64,000 nt of DNA from Mycolicibacterium sp. HK-90 (GTDB lineage: Bacteria; Actinomycetota; Actinomycetes; Mycobacteriales; Mycobacteriaceae), in the NCBI RefSeq assembly GCF_030486405.1, contig NZ_CP129613.1, positions 1,984,001 to 2,048,000 of the forward strand, written 5' to 3'. The first letter of the stretch is position 1. Each line of letters starts with the position of its first letter. The position numbers and the translations under genes were made by a program. The notes under the pieces were generated by a model that was given only the letters and a program-made list of their open reading frames with translations, did no database searches and had not been told where the DNA came from. Below, one piece after another: positions 36,922 to 47,345 of the stretch.

Positions 36922-38319
36922 CTAGATAACTACGACACCCTCGGCGACGCCGATGGCCCGCAGATCGCGGTACCAGCGCTCGACCGGGTGTTCCTTGGTG
37001 TAACCGTGGCCGCCCAGCAGCTGCACGCCGTCCAGGCCGATCTGCATGCCCTTGTCGGTGCCGAGCTTGCGGGCCAGCGCCGCTTCGCGGGCGAACGGCA
37101 GGCCCTGCTCGGCGCGGGCGGCGCCGCGCCAGGTGATCAGCCGCAGGCCATCGAGTTCGATGGCGATGTTGGCGGTCATGAAGGCCACCGACTGGCGGTG
37201 GGCGATCGGCTCACCGAACGCCTGGCGCTCCTTGATGTAGGGGATCACGTAGTCGAGCACCGCGTGCGAGGTGCCGACGGCCAGAGCAGCCCAGCCCAGC
37301 CGCGACAACGCGATCGCGTCGCTGTAGTCCTGATCGGTGGCCTCGTCCTCGCCTAGGCGGTTGGCCAGCGGCACCGCCACATTGTCGAGCTCGACCTGGC
37401 CAAGGGCGGCGGCCCGGATGCCCATGCTCGGATCCGCCTTGACCGTGAGACCCGGTGTCGAGGCCTCGACGATGAACAGCGCGGGCTTGCCGTTCAATTG
37501 CGCTGCGACGATGAACAATTCGGCGTCGGCTGCGGCCGGTACCAGCGACTTGACGCCGGAGAGCCGGTAGCCGCTCGGCGTGCGCACCGCGGTGGTCTTG
37601 AGCGCGGTCGGGTCGAACAGTGCATGCGGTTCGGCGATGGCCACGCAGGCCTGCGGCACGTTCTCGCCGGCGAATTCCTTGAGATAGGTGGCCTGTTGGT
37701 CGGCGCTGCCCCAGTGCGTCAGCGCCGAGGCGACGCCACCGGGGGCCAGGATCGGCAGGGCCAGGCCCATGTCGCCGTAGGCCAGTGCCTCCGCGACGAG
37801 CGCGTTGGTGACCGTGCTGCGGTGCTCGGCGATCCCGTCGAAGTCCTCGGGCACGTTGACGGCGGTGATGCCCAGCTCGGCGGCCTTGGCGATCAGATCG
37901 GCCGGGTAGGCCGCGGCCGCGTCGGCGTCGTGCGCGGCCGGTCGCAGGATCTCCTCGGCGAACTCCCGGACCGTCTCGACGATCATCTGCTGGTCTTCGT
38001 CGGGGGTCAGGTCGAAGTAGTCCGCCCCGCTGGCCTTGAGCCGGGTCGGTGCCTTACCGAGGCCCTGGATCCGCTGGAACTGCCTGGTGGCTGCGCCTGC
38101 GGTCGAAAACACTTGCTTCACACCGTATTTCAGGCCGCGATTGAGTGGATCGCGCAGGCCGAAGCGGTCCAGGAACTCCTGGCCGACGATCGGAGTGATC
38201 AGCGCCAACCCGATGTCGGTCGCTGTCCGCTTGTGCTTGTGCAGGCCGACGGCGCTTTGCTGGCCGGGGCTTGCGGGACGTGGTGCAGTGCCGTTCTTGG
38301 ACGGCAGGGTGTTGGTCAT
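36922..38319 (-). CDS. fadE24: Acyl-CoA dehydrogenase FadE24-like
   Basis: A 465-residue acyl-CoA dehydrogenase family protein with an N-terminal extension of about 80 residues. The dehydrogenase core begins at DEDQQMIVETVREFAEEI; LGGHGYTKEHPVERWYRDLRAI closes it. The AVAIAEPHALFDPTALKT segment lacks the usual TEP.GGSD motif for flavin binding, which supports a role as the partner of a heteromer with the downstream FadE23-like subunit. Resembles Rv3139. A perfect 16-bp palindrome lies about 43 bp upstream. Confidence 0.83.
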   Translation of the reverse strand: MTNTLPSKNGTAPRPASPGQQSAVGLHKHKRTATDIGLALITPIVGQEFLDRFGLRDPLNRGLKYGVKQVFSTAGAATRQFQRIQGLGKAPTRLKASGADYFDLTPDEDQQMIVETVREFAEEILRPAAHDADAAAAYPADLIAKAAELGITAVNVPEDFDGIAEHRSTVTNALVAEALAYGDMGLALPILAPGGVASALTHWGSADQQATYLKEFAGENVPQACVAIAEPHALFDPTALKTTAVRTPSGYRLSGVKSLVPAAADAELFIVAAQLNGKPALFIVEASTPGLTVKADPSMGIRAAALGQVELDNVAVPLANRLGEDEATDQDYSDAIALSRLGWAALAVGTSHAVLDYVIPYIKERQAFGEPIAHRQSVAFMTANIAIELDGLRLITWRGAARAEQGLPFAREAALARKLGTDKGMQIGLDGVQLLGGHGYTKEHPVERWYRDLRAIGVAEGVVVI

Positions 38320-38361
38320 GTCAGCTGCCTCTGTTGGTCGTGGCGACGCATCTGACCGTAT

Positions 38362-38377
38362 CTTACTCCGGAGTAAG
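38362..38377. promoter_or_regulatory. Perfect palindrome upstream of fadE24-fadE23
   Basis: CTTACTCCGGAGTAAG, a 16-bp gapless palindrome 43 bp upstream of the fadE24 ATG and 37 bp past the stop of the HxlR-type gene on the same strand. Symmetry and position fit a TetR-type operator controlling the dehydrogenase pair. The regulator is not in the window. Confidence 0.6.
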
Positions 38378-38413
38378 GTAGGGTATCTGTTACCAACCTC
38401 ACATCGTCTGCGG

Positions 38414-38863
38414 TCAGCTCGGGGCGCCTGACAAGCGGTCGTGCTCCTCGCGGTTGGCGTGTACCTCGTCCATGTGTGCCTCGGCCCACGACTTGACCGC
38501 GGCCATCAGTTGGTGCAGGGAAAGGCCCAGCTCGGTGAGCTCGTAAGTGACCGTCACCGGCACGCTCGGAGTCACCGTGCGGGTGAGCAACCCGTCGCGC
38601 TCCAGGGAGCGCAGGGTCTGGGTGAGCATCTTCTGGCTGACTCCGGCGAGGCGCCGGGCGAGCTCGGAGTAACGCATCGGGTGTGGCCCGCCGCGCGGGT
38701 CCGATCCCGGGTGCGGTCCGTCCCCGCCGAGGGCGGCCAGGATCAGCGCGACCCACTTGTCGCTGATCCGGTCGAGCAGTTGGCGGCTGGGGCAGTTCGC
38801 CAGGAAAGCGTCGTATTCGATCTTTGCTCGTGCCCGTTTCTGGGCCGCGGTGAGAGTCGGCAC
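38414..38863 (-). CDS. HxlR-family transcriptional regulator
   Basis: A 149-residue winged-helix regulator of the HxlR type. CPSRQLLDRISDKWVALILAAL, the recognition region GVSQKMLTQTLRSLERDGLLTR and a YELTELG wing are all seen, with the single N-terminal cysteine that often senses electrophiles or oxidants. GTG start with AAGGAG upstream. Divergent from an NADPH:quinone reductase-like gene across 115 bp that hold a GCACCT/AGGTGC palindrome, so it probably represses that gene. Confidence 0.9.
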   Translation of the reverse strand: MPTLTAAQKRARAKIEYDAFLANCPSRQLLDRISDKWVALILAALGGDGPHPGSDPRGGPHPMRYSELARRLAGVSQKMLTQTLRSLERDGLLTRTVTPSVPVTVTYELTELGLSLHQLMAAVKSWAEAHMDEVHANREEHDRLSGAPS

Positions 38864-38892
38864 GTCCGCTCCTTCGGTACGGGGTGAGTTAC

Positions 38893-38906
38893 GCACCTTG
38901 AGGTGC
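38893..38906. promoter_or_regulatory. Candidate HxlR operator
   Basis: GCACCT, TG, AGGTGC with further partial symmetry (TAC on the left, CTA on the right) in the divergent promoter region. Position fits dual control of the regulator and the oxidoreductase. Confidence 0.5.
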
Positions 38907-38978
38907 CTACTTCCCAGCAGAGAGTTACCCATCCATTGTGGAGTAGAGGAGCACAGCACCACAAGGAGGGAAAAGAAC

Positions 38979-39896
38979 ATGTCCGCTACCACTTTTCGCG
39001 CCGCCGTCGTCCGTACCCCGGCCGGGCCCGATTCGATCGAGATCATCGCCGTACCGATGGTCGAGCCCGGCCCCGGCCAGGTCCGGGTGAGGATCGCCGC
39101 GGCCGCCGTCAACCCGGTCGACCTGGGGGTTGCCGCCGGGGTGTTCCACGGCCTCGGGTTGGTCAACCAGCCGAACTGGACCGGACTCGGTTGGGATTTC
39201 GCCGGCACCGTGGTGGCCACCGGCCCCGGCGTCGACCTGGCCGTGGGCAGCCGCGTCGCCGGTCTGGTGGCCGGATTCGACCGTGACTACGGCACCTACG
39301 CCGAGCAGGTGGTGGTGCCCGTGGCCGACGTCGCCGTCGTACCGGACGGGGTGGACCTGATCACCGCATCGACGGTGCCGCTCAACGGATTGGCCGCGGC
39401 GCAGATTCTCGATCTGCTCGGTGACGCGCCCGCCGACGGCCGTCGCCTTCTGGTCACCGGCGCCGCCGGTGCGGTAGGTGGCTATCTCACCGTCCTCGCC
39501 GCCGAGCGCGGTTGGAACGTGACCGGTCTGGCCCGCGAGCACGACGAGGAGTTCGTCCGGGGCCTGGGCGCCGACTTCACGGCCGACGCCGCGCCGGGGT
39601 GGGACGCGGTCGCCGACGCCGGTGCCCTGCAGCAGGCGGCACTGGAACTGGTTCGCGACGGTGGCCGATTCGTCGGGGTCCAGCCGAGTTCGCAGCCGCC
39701 CGCCGAGCGCGGTGTCGCCGTCACGGCCGTGGTCGCCCATCCCGACGGCACTCGGCTGGCCGACCTCCTGACCCGGACGGCGTCCGGACAGCTGCCGGCC
39801 CGGGTACATGCCGTTGTCCCGTTGGACCAGGTGGCCGACGCCCACCGGGCGGTCGCCAAGGGCGGGGTCCGCGGCCGCTACGTCCTCCAGCCGTGA
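38979..39896 (+). CDS. NADP-dependent oxidoreductase, quinone-reductase-like MDR family
   Basis: A 305-residue zinc-independent medium-chain reductase of the quinone oxidoreductase type. GLGWDFAGTVVATGPGV and the Rossmann block LLVTGAAGAVGGYLTVLA are clear, with the C-terminal ending DAHRAVAKGGVRGRYVL. The ATG at 38979 is preceded by AAGGAGGG. Divergent from an HxlR regulator, a pairing commonly used for electrophile or quinone stress. Confidence 0.88.
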   Translation: MSATTFRAAVVRTPAGPDSIEIIAVPMVEPGPGQVRVRIAAAAVNPVDLGVAAGVFHGLGLVNQPNWTGLGWDFAGTVVATGPGVDLAVGSRVAGLVAGFDRDYGTYAEQVVVPVADVAVVPDGVDLITASTVPLNGLAAAQILDLLGDAPADGRRLLVTGAAGAVGGYLTVLAAERGWNVTGLAREHDEEFVRGLGADFTADAAPGWDAVADAGALQQAALELVRDGGRFVGVQPSSQPPAERGVAVTAVVAHPDGTRLADLLTRTASGQLPARVHAVVPLDQVADAHRAVAKGGVRGRYVLQP

Positions 39897-39898
39897 GC

Positions 39899-40681
39899 TC
39901 AGCCGCCGGCGAGCCTGGCCAGCACCGCGTCGTGCACCAGGCCGTTGGTGGCCAGCGCACTGCCGCCGTGCGGGCCGTCGGCGCCGTCGATGCTGGTGAA
40001 CGTGCCGCCGGCCTCCCGGATCAGGATGTCGAGCGGCGCGATGTCCCACAGCTTCACTTCGGGTTCGCACGCGATGTCGACTGCGCCCTCGGCAACCATG
40101 CAGTACGACCAGAAATCCCCGTAGGCGCGGACCCGCCAGACTGCATCGGTCAGCTCTACGAAACGCTCGCGACGGTCATCCCACCCGGTCGTCAGGTCCG
40201 AGTACGACAGGCTGGCCGACGCGAGGTCGGCGACACCCGACACCGCCAGCTTGCGGGTGGCCCCGGCGAACGAACCGAACGCGCCCTGACCCAGCCCGGC
40301 CCACCACCGGCGGGCCAGCGCCGGGGCGCTCACCACGCCGACGGTCGGGACCCCGTCGTCGAGCAGGGCGATCAGCGTGCACCACACCGGGACGCCGCGG
40401 ACGAAGTTCTTGGTTCCGTCGATCGGATCGATCACCCATTGGCGGCCGGTCAAAGTCGTTGTGCCACCGAATTCTTCGCCGAAGACCGTGTCGCCCGGGC
40501 GGGCCGCGGCCAGCGAGGCGCGCAGGGCTTCCTCGGCCCCGCGGTCGGCGTCGGTGACCGGCGTCAGGTCGGGTTTGGTCTCGATGTGCAGATCCAGGGC
40601 GCCGAAGCGATCCATGGTCAACGCGTCGGCTTGGTCGGCCAATTCGAGGGCCAGCGTCAAGTCATCCGAGGTGGAACTCAT
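39899..40681 (-). CDS. hisN: Histidinol-phosphatase, inositol monophosphatase family
   Basis: A 260-residue Mg-dependent phosphatase. Motifs are [18 protein letters not shown] (metal-binding Asp residues) and [15 protein letters not shown]. Length and sequence resemble Rv3137, reported as the histidinol phosphatase of histidine synthesis. Family members also act on inositol phosphates, so the symbol rests on orthology by memory. Its end lies 2 nt from the convergent oxidoreductase gene. Confidence 0.85.
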   Translation of the reverse strand: MSSTSDDLTLALELADQADALTMDRFGALDLHIETKPDLTPVTDADRGAEEALRASLAAARPGDTVFGEEFGGTTTLTGRQWVIDPIDGTKNFVRGVPVWCTLIALLDDGVPTVGVVSAPALARRWWAGLGQGAFGSFAGATRKLAVSGVADLASASLSYSDLTTGWDDRRERFVELTDAVWRVRAYGDFWSYCMVAEGAVDIACEPEVKLWDIAPLDILIREAGGTFTSIDGADGPHGGSALATNGLVHDAVLARLAGG

Positions 40682-40701
40682 GCCGAAAGTCCTACCATGG
40701 C

Positions 40702-41052
40702 GTGGTGTGGGAATTCGGAATACTCCTCCTGCTGGTCGGGGCGCTCGTGCTGCTGCTGGCGCCACGGATCATGCAGCGCCGCGGAATTCGCGGTGAACTG
40801 GCGCACGGCACGTTGCTGGTGACGGGTGTGAGCCCCCGGCCGGATGCGACGGGGGAGCAGTTCGTCACCATCACCGGCGTCATCACCGGGCCGACGGTCA
40901 AAGAGCACGTTGTCTATCAGCAGATGGCTGTCGACGTCGACAACTGGCCGACCATGGGCGCGCTGCTGCCGGTCGTGTATTCGCCGAGCAATCCGGACAA
41001 GTGGGCGTTCGCACCGCCGGAACCACCGGTCAGCGAATATCCGAACGACTGA
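40702..41052 (+). CDS. Small membrane-anchored protein of unknown function
   Basis: A 116-residue protein with one N-terminal transmembrane helix ([17 protein letters not shown]) and a soluble domain that resembles the beta-rich DUF3592-type fold seen in actinobacterial membrane proteins ([11 protein letters not shown] near the end). Tandem GTG codons at 40702 and 40705 are alternative starts. Divergent from hisN with only 20 bp between them. No function can be assigned. Confidence 0.65.
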   Translation: MVWEFGILLLLVGALVLLLAPRIMQRRGIRGELAHGTLLVTGVSPRPDATGEQFVTITGVITGPTVKEHVVYQQMAVDVDNWPTMGALLPVVYSPSNPDKWAFAPPEPPVSEYPND

Positions 41053-41074
41053 TCGCCGGCTCGCCCGACCGCGG

Positions 41075-42445
41075 TCAGGCGTGCCCGATGCGGAGGAGCT
41101 CGGCCACACTGGCCAGCTTCACCCGCGGGCGGCCCAGCGGCTCGCCGGCGGCGCGCTCGTGCGCGTCGATCAACTGCCAGTGTTCGCCGGTGACGAGGGC
41201 GGGCTGGTGTTCGAGCAGCCAGGCGGCCAGCTCGTCGCCGTACTCGGCGCCGCGCTCGTCCACCCCACGGTCCCGCAGATCGCCCAGCAGGGTGTCGATG
41301 GTGTCCTGGGAATCCTTCTTGTTGCTGCCGATCACCCCGGACGGTCCGCGCTTGATCCAGCCCACCACGTATTCGTTGTCGCTGCCGTCGATCCGGCCGC
41401 CGGTGTGCGGAATCGTGCCCGACCGCTCGTCGAACGGCAGCCCCGGCGTCGGCACGCCGCGGTACCCGACCGCGCGCACCACCAGCTGAACGGGTAGTTC
41501 CTCGCGTTCCCCGGTGTCCTTGGCCACCATGCGCCCGTCGGCGTCGCGGACAAGTTCGTTGCGGCCCAGCACGATCGATTCGACCCGACCCTCGCCGCGC
41601 AACTCGACGGGGGAGGTGCAGAAGCGGAACACGATGCGCCGCTTGGACTCTCGCGGCTGCTCGTCGACATACTTGCGAAGCACCCTGATGTTCTGTTTCA
41701 CGGTCTTGCCCGCGGCTTCCAGATCATCGTCGGTGATGCCGGCGAAGTCGGCCGGGTCGAGGACGACGTCGACATCACCGAGACTCTCCAGGTCGCCGAG
41801 CTCGCGCAGTTCCAGGGTGGTGAACGTCGCCTGCAGCGGGCCGCGCCGCCCGATCACGACCACCTCCTCGATTCCGCGGGTGTCGAGCGAGGCCAGGGCG
41901 TGGTCGGCGATGTCGGTGTTGGCCAGTGCCGCCGGGTCGCTGACCAGGATGCGGGCCACGTCCAGCGCGACATTGCCGTTGCCGACCACCACCGCGCGTC
42001 CGCCCGACAGATTCGGTGCCATGTCGTCGAAATGGGGATGCGCGTTGTACCAGCCGACGAAATCAACCGCTGCGACGCTGCCCGGCAACTCTTCTCCGGG
42101 AATGCGCAGGGCCCGGTCGGACTGAGCGCCGATCGCGTAGACCACCGAGTCATACCGTTGTGCCAACTCGGCCGGGGTGATGTGCTCGCCGACCTTGATG
42201 TTGCCGAAGAACCGGAAGCGGGGATCGGCGGCGGTCTTGTCGAACTGCGCGCTGATCGACTTGATCTTCGGATGATCCGGCGCCACTCCGGAGCGCACCA
42301 GCCCCCATGGGGTGGGCAGCATCTCGAGCATGTCGACCCGTACGTCGCGGTCGGTGTCAGGTGAATCGGCGAACTTCAGTAGCGATGCCGCAGCAAAGAA
42401 TCCCGAGGGGCCGGAGCCGACGATCGCTACGTGATATGGGCGCAT
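41075..42445 (-). CDS. fprA: NADPH-ferredoxin reductase FprA
   Basis: A 456-residue adrenodoxin-reductase-type flavoprotein that passes electrons from NADPH to ferredoxins, supplying cytochromes P450. FAD motif GSGPSG is at residues 10-15, with [20 protein letters not shown] and the NADP motif [15 protein letters not shown]. Length equals the M. tuberculosis enzyme. Divergent from prfB, as in other mycobacteria. Confidence 0.95.
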   Translation of the reverse strand: MRPYHVAIVGSGPSGFFAAASLLKFADSPDTDRDVRVDMLEMLPTPWGLVRSGVAPDHPKIKSISAQFDKTAADPRFRFFGNIKVGEHITPAELAQRYDSVVYAIGAQSDRALRIPGEELPGSVAAVDFVGWYNAHPHFDDMAPNLSGGRAVVVGNGNVALDVARILVSDPAALANTDIADHALASLDTRGIEEVVVIGRRGPLQATFTTLELRELGDLESLGDVDVVLDPADFAGITDDDLEAAGKTVKQNIRVLRKYVDEQPRESKRRIVFRFCTSPVELRGEGRVESIVLGRNELVRDADGRMVAKDTGEREELPVQLVVRAVGYRGVPTPGLPFDERSGTIPHTGGRIDGSDNEYVVGWIKRGPSGVIGSNKKDSQDTIDTLLGDLRDRGVDERGAEYGDELAAWLLEHQPALVTGEHWQLIDAHERAAGEPLGRPRVKLASVAELLRIGHA

Positions 42446-42595
42446 ACCCTGCCTTCTTACGAGCCGGAAAAGCCGTCACAGACCCGGCCCACGGCGTGCC
42501 GGTCCGGGTACCACCCGATGCTAAACACAGAACGTCGGTGCTGCCGCGAGTCGGGAGAACTGCCGCGGAAATGCAGGCAGGTACCCTGGACATCC

Positions 42596-43705
42596 GTGGA
42601 TCCAGACCGCCTAGCCGCCGTAGCCGCACTCGACACCACCCTGACCACCGTGGAGCGGGTGCTCGACATCGATGGGCTGCGCCAGCGGATCGACATGCTC
42701 GAGCAGCAGGCCTCCGATCCGAACCTCTGGGACGATCAGGCCCGGGCTCAGAAGGTCACCAGCGAGCTCTCCCACGCGCAGGGTGAACTGCGCCGGGTGC
42801 AGGAGCTTCGCCAGCGTGTCGACGACCTGCCGGTGCTGTTCGAACTCGCCGCCGAAGAGGGTGGTGCCGACGAGCTCGCCGAGGCCGACACCGAGCTGGC
42901 CAAGCTCCGCGAGGACATCGAGACCCTCGAGGTCCGCACCCTGCTCTCGGGCGAGTACGACGAGCGGGAGGCCGTCGTCACCATCCGCTCGGGTGCCGGC
43001 GGCGTCGACGCCGCGGACTGGGCCGAGATGCTGATGCGGATGTACATCCGCTGGGCCGAGAAGCACGACTACCCGGTCGAGGTGTTCGACACCTCCTACG
43101 CCGAGGAGGCCGGGATCAAGAGCGCGACCTTCGCCGTCCACGCCCCCTTCGCCTACGGCACCCTGTCCGTGGAACAGGGCACCCACCGGTTGGTGCGCAT
43201 CAGCCCGTTCGACAACCAGAGCCGGCGGCAGACGTCGTTCGCCGATGTCGAGGTGCTCCCGGTCGTGGAGACCACCGACCACATCGACATCCCCGAAGGG
43301 GACCTGCGCGTCGACGTGTACCGGTCCAGCGGCCCGGGAGGGCAGTCGGTGAACACCACCGACTCCGCGGTCCGGCTCACCCACATCCCGACCGGGATCG
43401 TGGTGACGTGTCAGAACGAGAAGTCGCAGCTGCAGAACAAGGTCGCGGCGATGCGCGTGCTGCAGGCAAGGTTGCTGGAGCGCAAGCGATTAGAGGAACG
43501 CGCCGAGATGGACGCGCTCAAGGGTGACGGTGGCAGCTCGTGGGGCAACCAGATGCGGTCCTACGTTTTGCATCCCTATCAGATGGTTAAAGACCTGCGT
43601 ACCGAGTACGAGGTCGGTAACCCGGCCTCGGTGTTGGACGGGGACATCGACGGATTCCTGGAAGCGGGAATCAGATGGCGCAACCGGAAAGATGACGACG
43701 ACTAA
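42596..43705 (+). CDS. prfB: Peptide chain release factor 2
   Basis: A 369-residue class I release factor for UGA and UAA. The codon-reading tripeptide SPF is at 203-205 and the catalytic GGQ at 248-250. The frame is continuous: the programmed +1 frameshift with an in-frame UGA seen near codon 26 in many bacteria is absent. GTG start at 42596 chosen from the conserved DPDR..A N terminus. Overlaps the MscS-like gene by 14 nt. Confidence 0.96.
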   Translation: MDPDRLAAVAALDTTLTTVERVLDIDGLRQRIDMLEQQASDPNLWDDQARAQKVTSELSHAQGELRRVQELRQRVDDLPVLFELAAEEGGADELAEADTELAKLREDIETLEVRTLLSGEYDEREAVVTIRSGAGGVDAADWAEMLMRMYIRWAEKHDYPVEVFDTSYAEEAGIKSATFAVHAPFAYGTLSVEQGTHRLVRISPFDNQSRRQTSFADVEVLPVVETTDHIDIPEGDLRVDVYRSSGPGGQSVNTTDSAVRLTHIPTGIVVTCQNEKSQLQNKVAAMRVLQARLLERKRLEERAEMDALKGDGGSSWGNQMRSYVLHPYQMVKDLRTEYEVGNPASVLDGDIDGFLEAGIRWRNRKDDDD

Positions 43706-44672
43706 TACGCTGCTGGCCTTCAGCCTCGCCGACCGCTGGCACGATTTCTGGCACGGCGAGGTCGGCGTCTGGATCCTGACCACCGGGCTGCGCATCGCCC
43801 TGCTGCTCATCGGCGGCCTGCTCGCGGCCCGCTTCATCAACTGGGCCGCGCAGCGCGTGGTGCGCCGTATCGACGCCGAATACCAGGAGAGCGACCAGCT
43901 GGTGCGCTCGGAGAGCGCCAAGCACCGGCAGGCGGTCGCCTCGGTGATCTCCTGGGTCACGGTGGCGCTGCTGTTCGTGATCGTGGCCGTCGAGGTCACC
44001 GACGCCCTTGCGGTACCGATCGCCTCCTTGGTCGCCCCGGCCGCGGTCCTCGGTGCCGCGCTCGGCTTCGGTGCGCAGCGCATCGTGCAGGACCTGCTTG
44101 CCGGCTTCTTCATCATCACCGAGAAGCAGTACGGCTTCGGCGACCTCGTCCGGTTGACGATCGCGGCCGCCAACGAGGCCGAGGGCACCGTCGAGGACGT
44201 CACGCTGCGCGTCACCAAGCTGCGGTCCTCCGAGGGTGAGATGTACACCGTGCCCAATGGGCAGATCGTCAAGGCGCTGAACCTGTCCAAGGACTGGGCG
44301 CGGTCCGTCGTCGACATCCCCGTACCGGTGAGTGTCGACCTCAACCTGGTCAACGACGTGCTCAACGATGTCGCCGAGAAGGCCACCGAGGACAGCGAGC
44401 TGTCCCGGCTGCTGCTCGACAAGCCTCAGCTGATGGGTGTCGAGAGCATCGGCGTCGACACCGTCAACCTCCGCATGGTCGCGCGGACCCTGCCCGGCAA
44501 ACAGTTCGAGGTGGGCAGGCGGCTGCGGGTCCGGGTGGTGCGCGCGCTGCGCCGCGCCGGCGTCGTCACCTCCTCGGACGCGTCGGTGGCCGCGGCCGGA
44601 GACCTGATGAACCCGGCCGCGGTGGCCGAGACGCACGCTGTCCCGGCCCCGGCGCAGGAGCCGAAGAAGTGA
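43692..44672 (+). CDS. MscS-family mechanosensitive channel (Rv3104c-like)
   Basis: A 326-residue small-conductance mechanosensitive channel protein. Three hydrophobic segments (about residues 22-45, 75-95 and 100-125), the pore helix region [21 protein letters not shown] and the beta domain entry YGFGDLV are present. A C-terminal tail is rich in Ala and Pro. It relieves turgor in hypo-osmotic shock. Placement between prfB and ftsE is the conserved mycobacterial order. Confidence 0.9.
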   Translation: MTTTNTLLAFSLADRWHDFWHGEVGVWILTTGLRIALLLIGGLLAARFINWAAQRVVRRIDAEYQESDQLVRSESAKHRQAVASVISWVTVALLFVIVAVEVTDALAVPIASLVAPAAVLGAALGFGAQRIVQDLLAGFFIITEKQYGFGDLVRLTIAAANEAEGTVEDVTLRVTKLRSSEGEMYTVPNGQIVKALNLSKDWARSVVDIPVPVSVDLNLVNDVLNDVAEKATEDSELSRLLLDKPQLMGVESIGVDTVNLRMVARTLPGKQFEVGRRLRVRVVRALRRAGVVTSSDASVAAAGDLMNPAAVAETHAVPAPAQEPKK

Positions 44673-45193
44673 AGGTCGATTTCTCGCGGGTGACCGAGGC
44701 TGCCGAAAAGTTGTGGCGCAGCCGGGTGGGTCGGCTGCGCACATCGACCGTGGTGCTGATCGTGGTGTTCATCGCGCTGTCGTGGGTGCAGCAGGAATAC
44801 CGGCCGGAGCAGACCACGCCGCAGACGCCGGGGGGCCAGGTGGTGCCGCCGGGCTTCGTACCCGACCCCGAGTACACCTGGGTGCCGCGCACCAAAGTCG
44901 AGACTCCCCGTACGACGACGCCGACCGAGACGCCGGAGACGACGGAAACCACCACGCCGACGCCGAGCACGACGACGCCGACCGAGCCCACGGAGACGAC
45001 CGAGACGACGGACACGACCAGTCCCACCACGACGCCGCCGCCGGGGGCGCCCCGGACCACGGTCGTCGATCCCGACGGTCCCGGACTGCTTCCACCCATC
45101 ACGTTGCCGGTGTTCCCGGGGCCTGCCCCGGCTCCCGCCGTCGATCAGCCGCAACCGGGCCAGGAGCCGGTGGCACCGACCTTGCCGAGGTAG
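44669..45193 (+). CDS. Thr/Pro-rich membrane-anchored protein (Rv3103c-like)
   Basis: A 174-residue protein with one transmembrane helix (residues about 22-40) and an extracytoplasmic domain dominated by Thr, Pro and Glu (about residues 85-135), a low-complexity stretch that could be O-mannosylated. It starts 4 nt inside the end of the channel gene and lies just before ftsE, so it may act in envelope growth or division. No catalytic motif is visible. Confidence 0.8.
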   Translation: MKVDFSRVTEAAEKLWRSRVGRLRTSTVVLIVVFIALSWVQQEYRPEQTTPQTPGGQVVPPGFVPDPEYTWVPRTKVETPRTTTPTETPETTETTTPTPSTTTPTEPTETTETTDTTSPTTTPPPGAPRTTVVDPDGPGLLPPITLPVFPGPAPAPAVDQPQPGQEPVAPTLPR

Positions 45194-45238
45194 CGTGACC
45201 TGCCGAACGTTCTCGCCCCGCTACACTGGCGTGCCGTG

Positions 45239-45928
45239 ATGATCACCCTCGACCGCGTGACGAAGCACTACAAGTCTTCGGCGCGCCCAGCGCTCGACGA
45301 CGTCTCGTTGAAAATCGACAAGGGTGAGTTCGTCTTCCTGATCGGCCCGTCGGGTTCGGGCAAGTCGACGTTCATGCGGCTGCTGCTGGCGGCCGAGACG
45401 CCCACCTCCGGTGACATCCGGGTGTCCAAGTTCCATGTCAACAAGCTCCCCGACCGGCACGTGCCGAACCTGCGTCAGGTGATCGGCTGCGTGTTCCAGG
45501 ACTTCCGGCTGCTGCAGCAGAAGACGGTGTTCGAGAACGTGGCGTTCGCCCTCGAGGTGATCGGCAAGCGCGGCGAGGTGATCAACCGCGTCGTCCCGGA
45601 CGTGCTCGAGATGGTCGGGCTGTCCGGCAAGGCCAATCGGTTGCCGAGCGAGCTGTCCGGTGGTGAGCAGCAGCGCGTCGCCATCGCGCGGGCCTTCGTC
45701 AACCGGCCGCTGGTCCTGATCGCCGACGAGCCCACCGGAAACCTGGATCCCGAGACCAGCAAGGACATCATGGATCTGCTGGAAAGGATCAACCGCACCG
45801 GGACCACGGTGCTGATGGCCACCCACGACCATCACATCGTCGACTCCATGCGGCAGCGGGTCGTCGAACTCGAACTCGGCCGGCTGATCCGTGATGAGCA
45901 GCGCGGCGTCTACGGAATGGATCGCTAA
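45239..45928 (+). CDS. ftsE: Cell division ATP-binding protein FtsE
   Basis: A 229-residue ABC-type ATPase that partners FtsX to control peptidoglycan hydrolases during division. Walker [10 protein letters not shown] is at residues 36-44, signature LSGGEQQR near 138 and Walker [13 protein letters not shown] near 157. The ATG at 45239 matches the usual MITL start; a GTG one codon earlier is also in frame. Confidence 0.97.
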   Translation: MITLDRVTKHYKSSARPALDDVSLKIDKGEFVFLIGPSGSGKSTFMRLLLAAETPTSGDIRVSKFHVNKLPDRHVPNLRQVIGCVFQDFRLLQQKTVFENVAFALEVIGKRGEVINRVVPDVLEMVGLSGKANRLPSELSGGEQQRVAIARAFVNRPLVLIADEPTGNLDPETSKDIMDLLERINRTGTTVLMATHDHHIVDSMRQRVVELELGRLIRDEQRGVYGMDR

Positions 45929-46825
45929 GTGCGCTTCGGCTTTCTCGTCAATGAAGTTCTGACCGGGCTTCGTCGCAACGTCACGATGACGGTGGCGATG
46001 ATCCTGACCACCGCCATCTCGATCGGCTTGTTCGGTGGCGGTCTGCTGGTGGTCCGGTTGGCCGACCAGTCCCGGGACATCTACCTGGACCGCGTCGAGA
46101 GCCAGGTGTTCTTGACCGACGACATCTCGGCCAACGACCCCAACTGTGACGCCGAGGCGTGCAAGGCGCTGTACCGCCAGATCGACGACCGCGACGACGT
46201 CAGGTCGCTGCGCTTCCTCAATCGCGAGCAGGCCTACGACGACGCGATCAAGAAGTTCCCGCAGTACAAGGACGTGGCGGGCAAGGACGCCTTCCCGGCG
46301 TCGTTCATCGTCAAGCTCAACGACCCCGAGCAACACGAGGCGTTCGACAAGGCGATGGCCGGCCAGCCCGGTGTGCTCAACGTGCTCAACCAGAAAGACC
46401 TGATCGACCGGTTGTTCGCGGTGCTCGACGGGCTCAGTAGCGTCGCGTTCGCGGTGGCGCTGGTGCAGGCGATCGGCGCCGTGTTGTTGATCGCCAACAT
46501 GGTTCAGGTGGCCGCGTACACGCGGCGCACGGAGATCGGGATCATGCGCCTGGTGGGCGCGACCCGCTGGTACACGCAGCTACCGTTCCTGGTCGAGGCG
46601 ATGATCGCGGCCTTGATCGGTGTGGTGATCGCGATCGTGGGATTGATCGTGGTCAGAGCGGTGTTCCTGGAGAAGGCGCTCGACCAGTTTTATCAGTCGA
46701 ATTTGATAGCCCGGGTCGACTACGCTGACGTGCTCTACTTCAGCGCACCGTGGATGCTGTTCCTCGGCCTGGCCATGTCCGGCATAACCGCGTATGTGAC
46801 GCTGCGGCTCTATATACGAAGGTAG
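45929..46825 (+). CDS. ftsX: Cell division protein FtsX
   Basis: A 298-residue membrane partner of FtsE with four transmembrane helices and a large extracytoplasmic loop after the first (about residues 45-170), containing a Cys pair (NCDAEAC) as in other mycobacteria. GTG start immediately follows the ftsE stop. The loop is known to contact the peptidoglycan hydrolase RipC in mycobacteria. Confidence 0.96.
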   Translation: MRFGFLVNEVLTGLRRNVTMTVAMILTTAISIGLFGGGLLVVRLADQSRDIYLDRVESQVFLTDDISANDPNCDAEACKALYRQIDDRDDVRSLRFLNREQAYDDAIKKFPQYKDVAGKDAFPASFIVKLNDPEQHEAFDKAMAGQPGVLNVLNQKDLIDRLFAVLDGLSSVAFAVALVQAIGAVLLIANMVQVAAYTRRTEIGIMRLVGATRWYTQLPFLVEAMIAALIGVVIAIVGLIVVRAVFLEKALDQFYQSNLIARVDYADVLYFSAPWMLFLGLAMSGITAYVTLRLYIRR

Positions 46826-46835
46826 TCGTGAACTA

Positions 46836-47327
46836 GTGGCGACCAAGAAGTCCAGCCCCGCCGGCAACAAGCAGATTGTGGCCAGCAATCGCAAGGCGCG
46901 GCACAACTACATGATTCTCGATACCTATGAGGCGGGCATCGCGCTGATGGGCACCGAGGTCAAAAGCCTGCGCGAAGGCCAGGCCTCGCTGGCCGACGCG
47001 TTCGCCACCGTGGACGACGGCGAGATCTGGCTGCGCAACGTGCACATCGCGGAGTACCACCACGGCACGTGGACCAACCACGCGCCGCGGCGCAACCGCA
47101 AGCTGCTGTTGCACCGCAAGCAGATCGACAACCTGATCGGCAAGATCCGCGACGGCAATCTCACGCTGGTGCCGCTGTCGATGTACTTCTCCGACGGCAA
47201 GGTCAAGGTCGAGCTGGCGCTGGCCCGCGGTAAGCAGGCCCATGACAAGCGGCACGACATGGCCAAGCGTGACGCCGACCGGGAGATCACCCGTGAGCTC
47301 GGCCGCCGCGCCAAGGGCATGTCCTAG
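46836..47327 (+). CDS. smpB: SsrA-binding protein SmpB
   Basis: A 163-residue tmRNA-binding protein for trans-translation. Conserved blocks are [45 protein letters not shown], and a C-terminal basic tail ending [12 protein letters not shown] start, 10 nt after ftsX. Its RNA partner ssrA lies 180 bp downstream. Confidence 0.96.
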   Translation: MATKKSSPAGNKQIVASNRKARHNYMILDTYEAGIALMGTEVKSLREGQASLADAFATVDDGEIWLRNVHIAEYHHGTWTNHAPRRNRKLLLHRKQIDNLIGKIRDGNLTLVPLSMYFSDGKVKVELALARGKQAHDKRHDMAKRDADREITRELGRRAKGMS

Positions 47328-47345
47328 CCGTCCCCCCTTTGCACC

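Noticed and set aside
42596-42700. Programmed +1 frameshift in prfB
   Set aside because: Looked for an in-frame UGA with a CTT slippery codon near codon 26; the frame is continuous from the GTG start to the GGQ region.
44920-45050. Simple-sequence repeat region as a separate element
   Set aside because: The ACG/ACC-rich run encodes the Thr/Pro-rich domain of the Rv3103c-like protein in frame.
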